This document shows, piece by piece, positions 1 to 10,815 of a stretch of DNA of 64,000 bases; positions within the stretch are counted from its first letter, which is position 1; every line of letters begins with the position of its first letter. Location of the stretch: contig NC_068367.1 of the NCBI RefSeq assembly GCF_020536995.1, positions 66,061,993-66,125,992 of the forward strand, given 5' to 3'. This stretch comes from Dreissena polymorpha. Its lineage: Eukaryota > Mollusca > Bivalvia > Myida > Dreissenidae. The translations under genes and the position numbers were made by a program. The notes below the pieces were generated by a model. That model was not told the DNA's origin. It worked only from the letters and a program-made list of their open reading frames with translations, and ran no database searches.

Positions 1-462
1 CCTTCAATGTCAACATTAGTAGATTTCACGCAAACAATCTGCCTTCCATGTAAACAAAAATAGATTTTATGCAAACATTTGACGATATCTGCAAGGCGCA
101 GGATGTTAGTCCAAAATTAAAATTAAGGATGTTTGCGTATCTATGAATATTTGGAATATTGAAGTAATTGAACTATGGCCGTATATAGACGTATATATAT
201 ATATATTTGATATAAAGTGATAATGCTGGAACAAGGCTTACTTAATTATTTAAATAAATAATTTTATAAAATTTAATAAATATTTGATAAAATATTTATT
301 GCAGGACCTTTGCCCCATAAGCATTCAATTATGGTTGTCAAGGACAGAAAAACATTAATAACTGAAAAAGGAACCATACTGCATTAGATAAAACAATTGC
401 ACAAAAGAGAAGGGGGGAGGGGGGCGCTACGAAAAAATAACATTAAAGATTGAGGTTATTTT

Positions 463-1045
463 CACTGATGTTAATGTGGAGTGGTATTTCACTGTTGTAA
501 ATATGGGGTAATATTTCACTGATGTAAATTTGGGGTGGTATGCAGGGTTCTCAATAACTTTTGAGCCAACAGGCCAAAATGTGAAACCAACAGGCCTTCT
601 AGTGGTGGTCAACCAGGCACTTAAATTTGAGCATTTTTTGTGCATTTTATGAACTTTAGCTTTTTTAACTAACAAAAGATAAATGAAAAAGCTCTTTATT
701 ACTTTATTAAAATTTTCGATTTTAGATTGGGAATGGGGTTGAAATGGGGCCCTACAGGAATGGGTGGAAAAGGCATGATCGTCTGTGAACCATGCACATT
801 TTGCGCAACACTTTTAGTTTGAAACGTAACTTAATTAAAACTAACTTTCACAACAACAAAAACTTTGCATTTACGCAACAAATATGGGGTGGTGTTTCAC
901 TGATGTAAATACAGGGTGGTATTTCATTAGTGTAAATATCAGATGATAATTCACTGATGTACATGTAAATATAGGGTGGTATTTCACTGATGTGAATATG
1001 GGGCGGTATTTTACTGATGTATATTTGGGGTGGTATTTCATGGAA
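463..1045. repeat. 27-bp minisatellite in two blocks
   Basis: A unit close to GGGGTGGTATTTCACTGATG plus TAAATAT (27 bp) recurs about three times at 463-546 and about six times at 886-1045. About 340 bp of unrelated AT-rich sequence separates the blocks. The unit lacks stops on the minus strand, so it gives apparent short proteins rich in KYHPIFTSV; I treat these as artefacts of repetition. The sequence before 463 is AT-rich and shows nothing recognisable. Confidence 0.75.
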
Positions 1046-1626
1046 TTATTCACAGAACAGTTTATTTATAATGACAGTGTTAAACTTAATGTGAAATAAA
1101 GAATGTGTGTTTTTGACCGAATAAATTTAGTTTATATGGTGCAAAAATTAAGGGCCCAGAAGACAATTAACCAATCATATTTGTCCTGCTATGGTATCAG
1201 TGTTTTTTTATTTTCAAATTTGGGTCCGGTATGGGGGCCCTTTCCATATTGAAAGAAGTATATATATTTTCCCAAATGGGACCAACAAATTCCCAATTGA
1301 AAGTTTTCAAAAAAGTTTTTTTATTATAAGGATACACATTTTAATTATCTCCAAATCCAGCTCTTTAAGTTGAACCTTATACAATATTATATTGCAATAC
1401 TTGTATTATCCTTTATAAAGTATTTGTTAGCATGAAATTAACAAGATTAATTACACAATTTTAGTACATAAGACGTGATACTTCTCAAATCAAAGTGAAC
1501 CAGCCCCATTCTCAAAATAGTGAACAAAAACACTGGGTATATTTAGGACAAACATCTTGTAGATTATAATTTTATTTACAGTTGTCTCATTTAAAGACAT
1601 TGACTTGTAAAATGTATATTTAGCAA

Positions 1627-3110
1627 GGCTGTTTTCGGAGAAAACCCGAGCTATTGTCATAGCCAGCTCGTCCGACGTAGGAGTCGTGCTAAAACCTTAA
1701 CATTGTCTCTAAAAGTGCTTCCACCTACAACTTTGAAACTTTCTGTCACAAAGCTTGTTAGGGCTATATCTATGAAACTGTATAAGATATCAACATGGCA
1801 CTTCATGGATGTGTAGATATCAATGAGGAGAAGTGCCATGCACAATACACATAACTAAAACTATCTTTAATAAGAGTTATTGCCCTTTGTTTCCGTATCA
1901 TGGAACATTTTAGCGCTTTATCACAGATGCCATGCAAGATTTCAACATGAAACTTCATGGGTGTATCAATATTAATTAGGAGAAGTTCCGTGACTAAGAA
2001 CCATGACCCTTCACTTTCTTAAATTAGAGTTATTGTCTTTTGTTGTTTTTATGTCCCCCACTATAGTAGTGGGGGACATATTGTTTTTGCCCTGTCTGTT
2101 GGTCTGTTGGTTGATTGGTTGGTTTGCGTCAACTTAAACATTTGCAATAACTTTTGCAATATTGAAGAGAGCAAATTGATATGTGGCATGCATATGTATC
2201 CCATGGAGCTGCCCATTTTGAGTGGTGAAAGGTCAAGGTCAAGGTCATCCTTCAAGGTCAAAGGTCAAATATATGGGTCAAAATCGCTCATTTAATGTAC
2301 ACTTTTGCAGTATTTCAATATTCAAGATAGCAACTTGATATTTGGCATGCATGTGTATCTCATGGAGCTGCACATTTAGAGTGGTGAAAGGTCAAGGTCA
2401 AGGTCATCCTTCAAGGTCAGAGGTCAAATATATGTGGCCCAAATCGCTAATTTTCTGAATACTTTTGCAATATTGAAGATAGCAACTTGATATTTGGCAT
2501 GCATGTGTATCTCATGGAGCTGCACATTTTTAGTGGTGAAAGGTCAAGGTCAAGGTCATCCTTCAAGGTCAAATATATGGGTCAAAATTGCTCATGTAAT
2601 GTCACTTCTGCAATATTGAAGCTAGCAATTTTATATTTGAAATGCATGTGTATCTCATGGAGCTGCACATTTTGAGTGGTGAAGGGTCAAGGTCAAGGTC
2701 ATCTTACAAGGTCAAGGTCATCCTACAAAGTCAAACGTCATATAGGGTGACATTGTGTTTCACAAACGCATCTTGTTGTACAATGGAATTTTACATGGTT
2801 ATATCTCAGATATGATAATTCATGGATGTGAAGAAATCAATGAAAAGAAGTTACATGAACATAACCATAACCCTGCATTTTCTTAACTCATAGTTAATGC
2901 CCTTGGCTTTTTTTGTATGATGTAACTTTTCAAGGCTATATCTCAGATACAATACCATATTTCAACATGTAAATTCATGGGTGTTAGATATCAATGAGGA
3001 GAATTCATAAACCAATTACCATACACTTAATTATTATTTATGAGTATACCTTTATATCAAATGATTTGCACCCATCCACAACTCAATTTATGTTTCGGGG
3101 GATATGAATT
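1627..3110 (+). repeat. Tandem-core interspersed repeat (family J), split by another repeat
   Basis: The element starts near a GAAAACCCGAGCTATTGTCA header. It carries several ~100-150 bp units whose shared phrases are 'ctatatctcagat', 'cttcatggatgtgtagatatc' and 'aatgaggagaagt' (near 1765, 1920, 2790 and 2935). The unit series is interrupted at about 2050 and resumes at about 2778, because a family-B repeat (2051-2777) has inserted. It is non-coding. The stretch 1046-1626 before it holds only AT-rich sequence. Confidence 0.6.
2051..2777 (+). repeat. Family-B repeat with ATGTCCCCCACTATAGTAGT header
   Basis: The header is a small palindrome (GTCCCCCACTATAGTAGTGG). A T/G-rich 'gtctgttggt' stretch follows, then about four ~150-bp units containing 'ttgatatttggcatgcatgt', 'catggagctgcacatttt' and 'ggtcaaggtcaaggtcatcc'. 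The tail is 'gacattgtgtttcacaaac' + 'gcatcttgtt'. A second copy lies at 31981-32673 with the same header and tail, which fixes the boundaries. Diverged relatives lie at 46090-46462 and 53051-53767. It is non-autonomous with no coding capacity. Structure (tandem core between fixed ends) recalls Helentron-associated interspersed elements, but that is inference. Confidence 0.75.
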
Positions 3111-3324
3111 CAACGAATGAACTGGTTCTTTTTTTACACACCTGAGTACAAAATGCGGTGAGCTATGGTAGTAGCTGGCCCAGCGGCGTGTCGTCTGTTG
3201 TCATTTGTAAGAGGTCAGTTGTCAATTAGCTCCAAACCGCCAAGCGTATTTTCATCAAAAAGCACAGATTTCATAGTTGTTATGTCACATCATCAGTGGT
3301 CGTTTATAGTATTTTGTTTAAATC

Positions 3325-3540
3325 TAACCCAGCGACTACTTTAACTACCTGCTTTGACCAGCGCGCTTTCTCTGTCAGTACGATCTCAGACCAGAAAGTG
3401 GTTGACGATTGTCCGTGCTTACTAAAGGAAGAGGTGGAGGAGAGAGTGCGTAGTCTGAAGGCAGGGAAATCTCCAGGAGTGGACAACTTCTTTTCTGAGC
3501 TGATTAAGCACTGAAGAGAAGCCTTATGTTTAAATGATAT
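3325..3540 (+). pseudogene. LINE reverse-transcriptase fragment
   Basis: A short open stretch on the plus strand contains 'LLKEEVEERVRSLKAGKSPG' followed directly by VDN and then SELIKH. This matches the start of the reverse-transcriptase domain of non-LTR retrotransposons, where GKSPGxDxIxxELLK is the usual consensus. Only about 60 residues are recognisable, and the sequence downstream no longer reads as reverse transcriptase. It is a small remnant of a LINE of RTE/CR1-like or related type; the clade cannot be assigned from so little. Confidence 0.6.
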
Positions 3541-3761
3541 TAAAGAAAGGAATTTTGATGTGTGGAGTGTTGCCAAAATTATGGCCTAAATTGTGTCTGT
3601 GTTTTGCCACTAAAGAATATATATTCTCAAAATGTGTTTTATTATTTCCTCTTTTACTTCTGTGTGAATCTTTCCATAACTTTCATAGTTTAAGTACATC
3701 AGTAAAGAACGGAATTTTGACAGCCACCAATTTGTGCTGAGTTATGGCCCTTTGTGTTTTT

Positions 3762-3940
3762 AACCAGGTTTTCCGAAGGAAAAAACTGGTTATTAGATTG
3801 GGGATGTCGGCGGGCGGGCTGGTGGGCTGGCGGGCGGAACAAGCTTGTTGGGGCCATAACTTTGTCATTCATTGTCAAATTTTAAAATCATTTGGCACAT
3901 TTGTTCACCATCATTAGACGGTGTGTCACGCGAATGAATG
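3762..3940 (+). repeat. Family-C repeat, 5' part only
   Basis: It starts AACCAGGTTTTCCGAAGG and runs through the G/C-rich 'gggcgggctggtgggctgg' tract and 'catttggcacatttgttc'. It stops at the left edge of the two-gene transposon. A longer copy at 37811-38483 shows what should follow; here the continuation is missing on the far side of the transposon too, so the right part was lost or rearranged. Confidence 0.7.
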
Positions 3941-4121
3941 GGGAACTTTAGTGGATTATCTTCCCCTGTCTAGCAGGTGCCCGTAAAGGTGGCGCTGTTG
4001 TTGAATAGGTCTATTGTTCTTTCCAATTGTTTACTTCCGCATATTTTGACAAGCGATTAACCGAGTTACACACAATCTTTTACAATAATTTTATGATAGT
4101 TTATACGATAAGTCTTAAACT

Positions 4122-6080
4122 ATGGCTTCACAATTTAGCAGTTTATCTTTAGGACAACTTTGCACAGAATTAAGAAAGAGAAATGCAAAGTTATCTGGAC
4201 GAAAAAAGGAATTAATCGAGAGGTAATGTGAAACCATTTTTTAATTTGATTCATGTCGTGAAAATTCCTGCGCGGTCTTTTCTAAAAACCAAATCAGCTT
4301 AAAGGCTTTAAAAACATACATACAGGATTCATTCTTTTATTATTTACATCACTGTTTGAAAGGTTTATTGTTAAATATCTTATTTACAAGTTAATGTAAA
4401 TTCTGTTAAAAGTTTGGGTGGGGAAATGTACATGTATACTTCTGTTGTTTTTTAGAAGACAAAACTTTTTACAACAGCACCCACCCATGTTCTTAATTAA
4501 ATTTAGGGGACTCTATGAATGTGTAGGGGTCTATGCTGAGTATGTATTACTCTTTGTTCTGACGCATAAGTTTTTGTTTATACAGGTTTTTTTTTTAATG
4601 TTTACTGAAAGTGAAAAATTGTTGTATGTTCATATTTGATCTTTCAGACTTGAAGCATATGATCGCAATCAGAACTTCAACAACTGCGAGGAGCTTATGC
4701 CAGAGTTTCGAATGCAAATTCCAGCCACCAGTTGCTACAAAGATGTCAACACCGACATGAAGATGGCCCCGTTTGACCGTGAGAAGGCGAATGCATATAT
4801 GGAACGGTTTGGAGTTGAGTTCGACCAAGTGGTGACTTCTTTGTATGGTGACAAGTTCTTGTTGTACCTTAGAATGTTTTCTTCAGAAAAGTTGTGCTAT
4901 GTAAATAGTTCATGTAGGGCAGAAATGAAAAAGAAAATTGATTATGTCATTGACATTACATTCACCAAACATGGCTTTGTGCATGAGGCACAGTGTGAAT
5001 GTGGTTCTGGTGAAGGTCCGTTCGGACATTGTAAACATATAAGGACTGTTCTGTATGCGTGTGTGAAATTTGTTCAATCCAGAGAAGTTAAGGTGGAATC
5101 ATCTTGTACCCAACAGCTGCAGTCTTTCCACAAATCGAAGAAACACACAGGATCCCCGGTAAAGGCTCGAGACCTCAAGATAGGTGGAGCTGAGATTTGT
5201 AATATTGCAGACTATGACCCCAGGCCTAGTCAGTTTAGAAATGCTGCCAATAACAAAGACCATTTCTACAACACATGTATGAATTTTGCTACAATATCAA
5301 AAACTCCAATTTTTCAAACTTTCGAGCCAGCAAATATGTACGCTTATAGCAATGATTACGACTATTTCAGTACGTCACATGAACAGAACTTTCTAAACCT
5401 CAACAAAATTACCAAAATAACATCAGAAGAGTGTGAATGTATTGAAGAACAGACAAGGGGACAAAATTATAGTAACCAATGATCGATGGCGTGAGGAGCG
5501 TGGAAAGCGCATTCAGTCCTCAAACTACCACCGAATCTGTGCTGCGACAGAAAAGACAAGTTTAGTTGGATTGGCCTCAACAAAAGTGCAGGGACAAGTT
5601 GTGAGGCAAAATGAAGCGATGCGACATGGATGCAAGTATGAAAAAACTGCGATACACATTTATGAGAGTGCAAGGAATGTTAAAGTCAAGTCTTGTGGCA
5701 TAACGGTTTCACGGACACACCCATTTCTAGGGGCATCTCCAGATGGAATTGTTAATAAAGACTTGATAGTGGAGGTGAAATGCCCATTCAGTGCTATTAA
5801 AAAAGAGATTTCCTCAGTGACAGTGCCATATCTTAAGGATGTGAACGGTAAATTAAAATTGAGTGCAAAACATCCTTATTATTATCAGATTCAGGGCCAG
5901 TTGTTTTGTTCGGAACACAAGTACTGTGACCTGATTGTTTATACCTTGACTGACATAAAGTACATAAGGGTAAACAAAAATGAGGACTTCATTTCACAGA
6001 TGCTGTTAAAACTTGAACATTTCTTTGAGAATTATTTTAAGACTGAATTGTTGAAAAAGTTGTATTACAAGGATGTTTAA
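4122..6080 (+). CDS. SAP-SWIM-YqaJ nuclease-like protein of the transposon (one frame shift)
   Basis: Exon 1 is 4122-4222 (ATG, ending AG before GTAATG). The intron ends in a CTTTCAG acceptor, and exon 2 is 4648-6080. Exon 1 plus the start of exon 2 form a SAP DNA-binding helix pair (about residues 10-40; LCTELRKRNAKLSGRKKELI). A SWIM zinc finger follows with CxC at residues 150/152 and CxH at 162/164. A YqaJ/lambda-exonuclease-type domain occupies the second half: a Glu after HGCKY, GASPDG, VEVKCPF (the E-x-K pair) and YYYQIQGQL, which are the expected metal-binding/catalytic positions. The likely role is DNA end processing during transposition (inference). The frame changes by +1 nt around 5470-5482, where GQNYSN should run into NDRWREERGKR. 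Without the extra base the protein would be about 510 aa. This may be a real mutation, a sequence error or, less likely, programmed shifting. AATAAA lies at 6207-6212. Confidence 0.85.
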
Positions 6081-6528
6081 AATAAGTTCCCTGCTCAGTC
6101 ATGTGCATGTGTAAATACTTTTGTTACCATGTTTCTTGTAGTTCCTGGTTTGGTTCTAAAACTTTTGTTTGACTATTATATGTGTTATACAGTGCATTGT
6201 ATTAAAAATAAATATTTGTTTTTAAAAATTTGTTTTTTCAACAGTTCGCTTCTAAAAACCATATTGTCATGATTATTATTTTATGATGATGAGAGAATTG
6301 TATACTTGTAAGGTGGAACCCGTCTCATGAACTGACTAATATTACTACTCGTGAAAACCTTCAAATTGGGAACAATGCGTCGTGAACTCTTCGAATTTGG
6401 AAATTAGCGTATTTGATTTTTTGCTTACATATACCTTAAAATTGAAAATAACTGTACCAAGTTGTTAATATTATATTTACTTTAAGGTTCTAGCCATAGA
6501 GCGCCATAAGTTAATTAATTTAAGTTCA

Positions 6529-6740
6529 TTGATCCTTACGACGCGGCAACCAAAATTATAAGGCCTTTGCAAACAGTTTGGATCCAGATGAGACGCCACA
6601 GAACGTGGCGTCTCATCAGGATCCAAACTGTTTGCTATTCTGATAGTATTTTTTGAAAAAAAATCGAAAAATGCAAATTTTATAAATTCAGCAGACGACA
6701 TTTTAGCAGATGAAAAATTTTCCAGCAAGCAAAGGGTTAA
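6529..6740. mobile_element. Short palindromic MITE between the two transposon genes
   Basis: About 212 bp with ends TTGATCCTT and AAGGGTTAA (terminal repeat TTAACCCTT-like, TTAA at the right edge). The centre is a hairpin at 6569-6635: two 31-nt arms, GCAAACAGTTTGGATCC + AGATGAGACGCCAC, separated by 4 nt with one mismatch. CCC termini with TTAA suggest a piggyBac-type non-autonomous element (inference). It sits in the gap between the two convergent transposon genes and touches no exon. The rest of 6213-7113 is AT-rich with no gene seen. Confidence 0.65.
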
Positions 6741-7113
6741 AAACAAACAATGTAACCTTCATTTGGGAAATATGTAATTTTCCCTAGATTGGGAAAGTGC
6801 TGTTTGAGGTACTTCACAAAGGAGCGTCGAAGGAGTGTCGACTCACATACCGTTAATCATTTCAGGTCAAAACTGTTCTTAGCCTTGACAGTTCACATAC
6901 ATTTTGGCTTTTTAAAAGATGGGAAAGTAACAAAACACTATTTTAGAACTTTATTAAGCAATCACATGTAATACATCAACCTAAACTTAAAAAATGAAAA
7001 CTATAAAAAAAACAGTCTTCCAATCACATGTCCATTAGCTTAATTACTCTCATTACATGTACTTCTTAACACTCATAACCAGAGCGCACATCTGACATAT
7101 TTTTTGCAGAATG

Positions 7114-7119
7114 TTTATT
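7114..7119 (-). promoter_or_regulatory. Poly(A) signal of the transposase gene
   Basis: TTTATT on the plus strand is AATAAA on the minus strand. It lies about 65 bp downstream of the transposase stop codon, the expected place for the cleavage/polyadenylation signal. Confidence 0.5.
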
Positions 7120-7183
7120 GACAATACAAATTTGACATTTTAATCCTCTTAGCTGCATACAAAACTTTGATTGTAGCTATTCT

Positions 7184-9076
7184 TTAAGCATATGTAGACA
7201 CTATGCCATTCCTGAAATTACATAGCATGAAACAAACAAAAATTATCTCTGATGACAACTTAGTCTCTGTGCTAGTCAAAGGTTCAGTTAAAATTTTGTA
7301 TGATTTTCCTAGCCCAATAATTCTTTCTACATGAACACGTTTACTTGAAATTTTTCTATCTTTAATAGCAGTTTCATTCGAAATTCTATTTTGCTTCTTA
7401 AAAAAGGTTGGTATATTGATATGCACATCATGTGGTGCAAAAATGTCCTGCACATTGAAACCTTTATCAGCCATTATACTGTCACTTTTGGAACAAAGCC
7501 TGGTCAGTGAACTCCGTTCAACTATTTGACTATCACTTGTAGCACCCCCATAGGCTGGAGACACATAAGAAATAAGACCGCCAGGGGTACTGCCAACCAA
7601 AACCTTAACTGTATTTCGGTTCTTGTAAGTCGAAAAAGTGGCTTGTTGAGCTGTTGGATTCTTCGACTTTTTAATTGGGCACTCAGTACCATCAATTATA
7701 ACCCGTGTTTTGGGGTACAGTCTCTTGAAGCTGCTTGGAGCAAAATAGTGGACTAAAGTTTGTGATGGCCAAATGTTAATTTCTTTCCACTGTTTTTCCA
7801 TGAAAAAGACCCACGTAATGAAAATGTTTGACACAACACTTTCCGAAACATTAAATAATCGCGACAGTTCAAAGTTTGTCATGTGTCGCCTTAATTTAAT
7901 CAACGTAATAAAAAATTGATCAGCAACACTTATACTTGTTATAGAATGATACACATAATTAAGATGGTATGCTGCTGGTCCGAGTGTGTTCAAAACAAAA
8001 AAGAATTTCATGTAATTTTCAAGTCCAGCGTAGAAATGAACGGCAGCTTCATCATCCTCGAACTTGTTGATGCTAAATGCAAGTGTAGTTGTTGTTTGTA
8101 TTGCCGCATCTTCCGTTTCACACTCTGTTTGTACAAATGAGTCCATAAATGTCACCTTTTCATCTGTGATCGAGATTATTTGCTCGACACATTCCTGCTG
8201 TGTCACAACTTCTTCGCTAGCACCCACATCGATATCAGAGGTAACAATGTCAATTTTTGTGGCAATGTACTCTGGTTCAAAGCTTGTGTTTTCACCAGAC
8301 TGTTCCATATTTGTTACATCTTCAAACAGCTTACGTTTCCGGTTTTCTCTTTCTAGACGACGTTCCTTTCTCTCCTGGCTCTTAGCAACAGTCGCCTTGT
8401 TCGTCCAGAAAAAAATACTAGGGACAGCTGTTTTTCGCAATGCCCGCTTACGTCTTTCATTTCCTGGAAAAACAGTATGCCATAAACAAATGCATGTATG
8501 AATTTGCTGCAGATTTTGTTAATGGATTACAGAATGAGTAAACAGAAAAAAGTCTGCCTTATTACACCAAAATATAGTGTTAATTTATTACCAGCAATAT
8601 GTCAATATCACATAATGCATATTAAATAAATCAACAAAATAACATTGTGTAGCAGTACTGTCATTGGTGATAGAAAATATATGAAAAATAAGCCTGGAAA
8701 CAAATACATTTAGACTTTTAGTATATACATGTACACGTTCACCATGTCCATACACTTAAAATGATATATTTGCCACGATTATCTAATGGAGAGAAAACAC
8801 AAATACAGCATTATAAGCGTAATATGTTTTTGCATTTGTGATGTTTTTCAACATAAATTAAACAAACAACCTACCTGCATATGTTATTGTGTGGTAATCA
8901 TCTTCGGTGAAGTGGTTTTCACACACGTACGAGTATTCGGATGGAGTCCAGATTTCGAACTTTGTTTTCACCCGTCGAATAGCTTGTACCCATGCTGCTT
9001 GACGTTGTTTGTCTTTCGGGAACTTGTGTCGACCTTTTCGTGAACAAAAGGGAACGCAACACATGGTTTGAGGCAT
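7184..9076 (-). CDS. THAP-domain DDE transposase (Harbinger/ISL2EU type), intact
   Basis: Two exons on the minus strand: 9076-8875 (ATG at 9076, donor GTAGGT) and 8463-7184 (acceptor TTTTTCCAG), joined in frame to 493 aa. Exon 1 gives the C2CH zinc finger of a THAP domain: CVPFC, the conserved AWVQAI tryptophan and CENHF. The splice brings in AVPSIF, the AVPxxF box that closes every THAP domain, which confirms the intron. A basic stretch (about residues 80-105) follows, then a helix-turn-helix-like region (LSRLFNVSESVVSNIF) and the catalytic core with VIIDGTE (Asp), IMADKGF (Asp) and RVHVERIIG (Glu). No stop or frame break is seen, so the enzyme could be functional. It would bind the element ends and catalyse excision and integration in the nucleus. 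The convergent neighbour is the YqaJ gene of the same element. Confidence 0.9.
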
Positions 9077-9234
9077 TATTTTATGTTTCTATTGTCAAGC
9101 TGTCAAACGCTTCGCTGAATAACAATGGCGATAATTTTATGATAAAATCCGAACATATCCGCATAGAGGAACCTACTCGACCAGAGCGCCACCTATATCG
9201 GAAAACAGGGGACATTACTCACTAAAGTCGCTCA

Positions 9235-9388
9235 TTAGTACGGCTAAGGGCAGTATGCAATATGTTCACCTAATCTTCACTTCATCAAGGTGCACTGTTA
9301 GGGTACTTTGAATTAGTACGGCTATTAGGGCAGTATGCAATATGTTCACTGTATCTTCACTTCATCAAGGTGTTAGGGTTCTCATCAA
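9235..9388 (+). repeat. Two-copy tandem repeat of ~78 bp at the transposon's right edge
   Basis: TTAGTACGGCTAAGGGCAG with 'tatgcaatatgttcac' and 'tcttcacttcatcaaggtg' occurs at 9235 and again, slightly changed, at 9312. It begins just outside the right inverted repeat of the two-gene transposon. From 9400 to about 10190 the sequence is AT-rich and I see no gene. Confidence 0.7.
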
Positions 9389-10189
9389 TTTAATTGCTTT
9401 AAAACAATCTTCTGATTATTCCAAGTCTTTTGCGTCAGTAAGCTAACATCTGAGTGTGTTTGGTCCCCAAACATTCAACAAAAGGAATTTATATTAACTT
9501 CCTGATGCTTCAGATAAAATGTTTGCATGGGTTGTCATGTGGATTCATGAATAGGCAGGTACTGTTTCATGTGGTTTGCTATCTTATTTTGAAATATTCT
9601 GATTGCGTGTTTAGATGTCTATCGATGTAAAGCTTTGAAATAAATCTTTCTGGTTTAGTGTTTGTTAAACCACGATAACGCTCCATAACTTCCCTGCATT
9701 TGTATTATGTTAATTAGTTTTGAAGAAAACAAAATACTTTGAATGGGTGTTTACTGAATGACTTGCCATAATGTTTGTAATGTCTGATTTGAATAAGAGA
9801 TAACAGAAGATAACATTGAGTTGATTAGGTTAATGATACACTTCCACAAAAACAAACTCTTGGTCAAAACCGGGACTCAGTTAGTGCAGACTTGAAGAAT
9901 CATATCGTATGAATATATTTTTTCAAAAAAGCTGTTTGATAAGTTGAGCTTATTCTCTCTAAAAATGGACACATATTTTGTCTTTAACACTAACATGAAT
10001 ATCCTCTCCGTAAACTTAAACATAAACTTGTAAAAAATCAAATGAGGTGCATGTCTAGTCATGTTCTATAACATTCCTTTAATGAATAGTGCAAGTATGA
10101 CATGGTTTATGGTGTACAAAAAAGTAAATGGCTATTTGCAATTAGGTCAATTTCATAATAAGAAGTCAAATTAATAGGAATAGATCACT

Positions 10190-10425
10190 ATTTAAGTATA
10201 TCTTGAATAACAATCTTGTGAAACCTTGACAATATTGTTGCGCACAGGAACCACACCACTGTCTTAAAAGTCATATTTGACCCCTGTGACCTTAACTTTG
10301 AACTTAGGGTCCGTGTTAAGGTTTTGAAATCTGCGTTTAGGTTTTGAAACATGCTCATAACTTCTATCAATGCATTTATAGAGGGCATATGTCATCCTAT
10401 GGTGACAGATCTTGTTTCAGCGAAT
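10190..10425. repeat. Interspersed repeat fragment ending GTGACAGATCTTGTT
   Basis: The tail 'catcctatggtgacagatct' + TGTT and the run of direct phrases around 'gaccttaactttgaac' are typical of the tandem-core repeats elsewhere in the window. Only one unit is present here. Between 10426 and 10815 there is nothing I recognise. Confidence 0.35.
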
Positions 10426-10815
10426 TTAAGAGCAATTATTTGGTATATTCCCAATAGCAAAACCTTTTTTTTTTGCCACTCCTGAGTCAGAGAATCCCAT
10501 GAGATTGTTAGTATCAGTTTTGAAAGTGTATAAGTAATGAGTTTTCAGCGTAAAAAGGACTTGTAATTAAGTTAAATGGCCACTTCTCCCGATTGGCTTT
10601 CCTTCATATTGTTCTAATATATAGCATTACCAAGAAAATTCATTTAACTGATACTATTTTCTCAAATTGGGGTAAATTGACGCTTAGTTTCTTATTTTAA
10701 ATGGTAAAGGTCATGTTCCCAAAGTTGTGAAAAAAGCCAACAAATCATATTATGCCAATGATCAATACCATTAGCATTATAAACTGTCGGAAAATAACTC
10801 ACAAGGAGCTTTTTT

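Larger units (their letters stand above)
3945..9228. mobile_element. Two-gene DNA transposon (THAP-DDE transposase + SAP/SWIM/YqaJ nuclease), ISL2EU-like
   Basis: The ends are inverted repeats. The left end reads ACTTTAGTGGATTATCTTCC and the reverse complement of the right end reads ACTTTAGTGAGTAATGTCCC. Both continue with CCCCTGT and, after a gap, AGGTGGCGCT and then a G/C-TAGGT-like block, about 65 bp in all. Inside are two convergent, spliced genes: a SAP-SWIM-YqaJ protein at 4122-6080 (+) and a THAP-DDE transposase at 7184-9076 (-), each with its own AATAAA signal. To my knowledge a THAP/DDE_Tnp_4-type transposase paired with a YqaJ nuclease is the signature of ISL2EU transposons, a sister branch of PIF/Harbinger. 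The outer few bases are less certain: AATG-like similarity extends a little beyond each end, and I could not read a clean target-site duplication. The element is about 5.3 kb. Confidence 0.85.

Noticed and set aside
427-1053. Minus-strand peptides rich in KYHPIFTSV
   Set aside because: They translate the 27-bp minisatellite.
5470-5490. A tiny intron instead of a frame shift in the YqaJ-type gene
   Set aside because: No GT-AG pair fits without deleting conserved residues, and the two frames abut exactly where family members continue; a one-base shift explains it.
8064-8501. 145-codon plus-strand frame
   Set aside because: Shadow of the transposase gene on the opposite strand.
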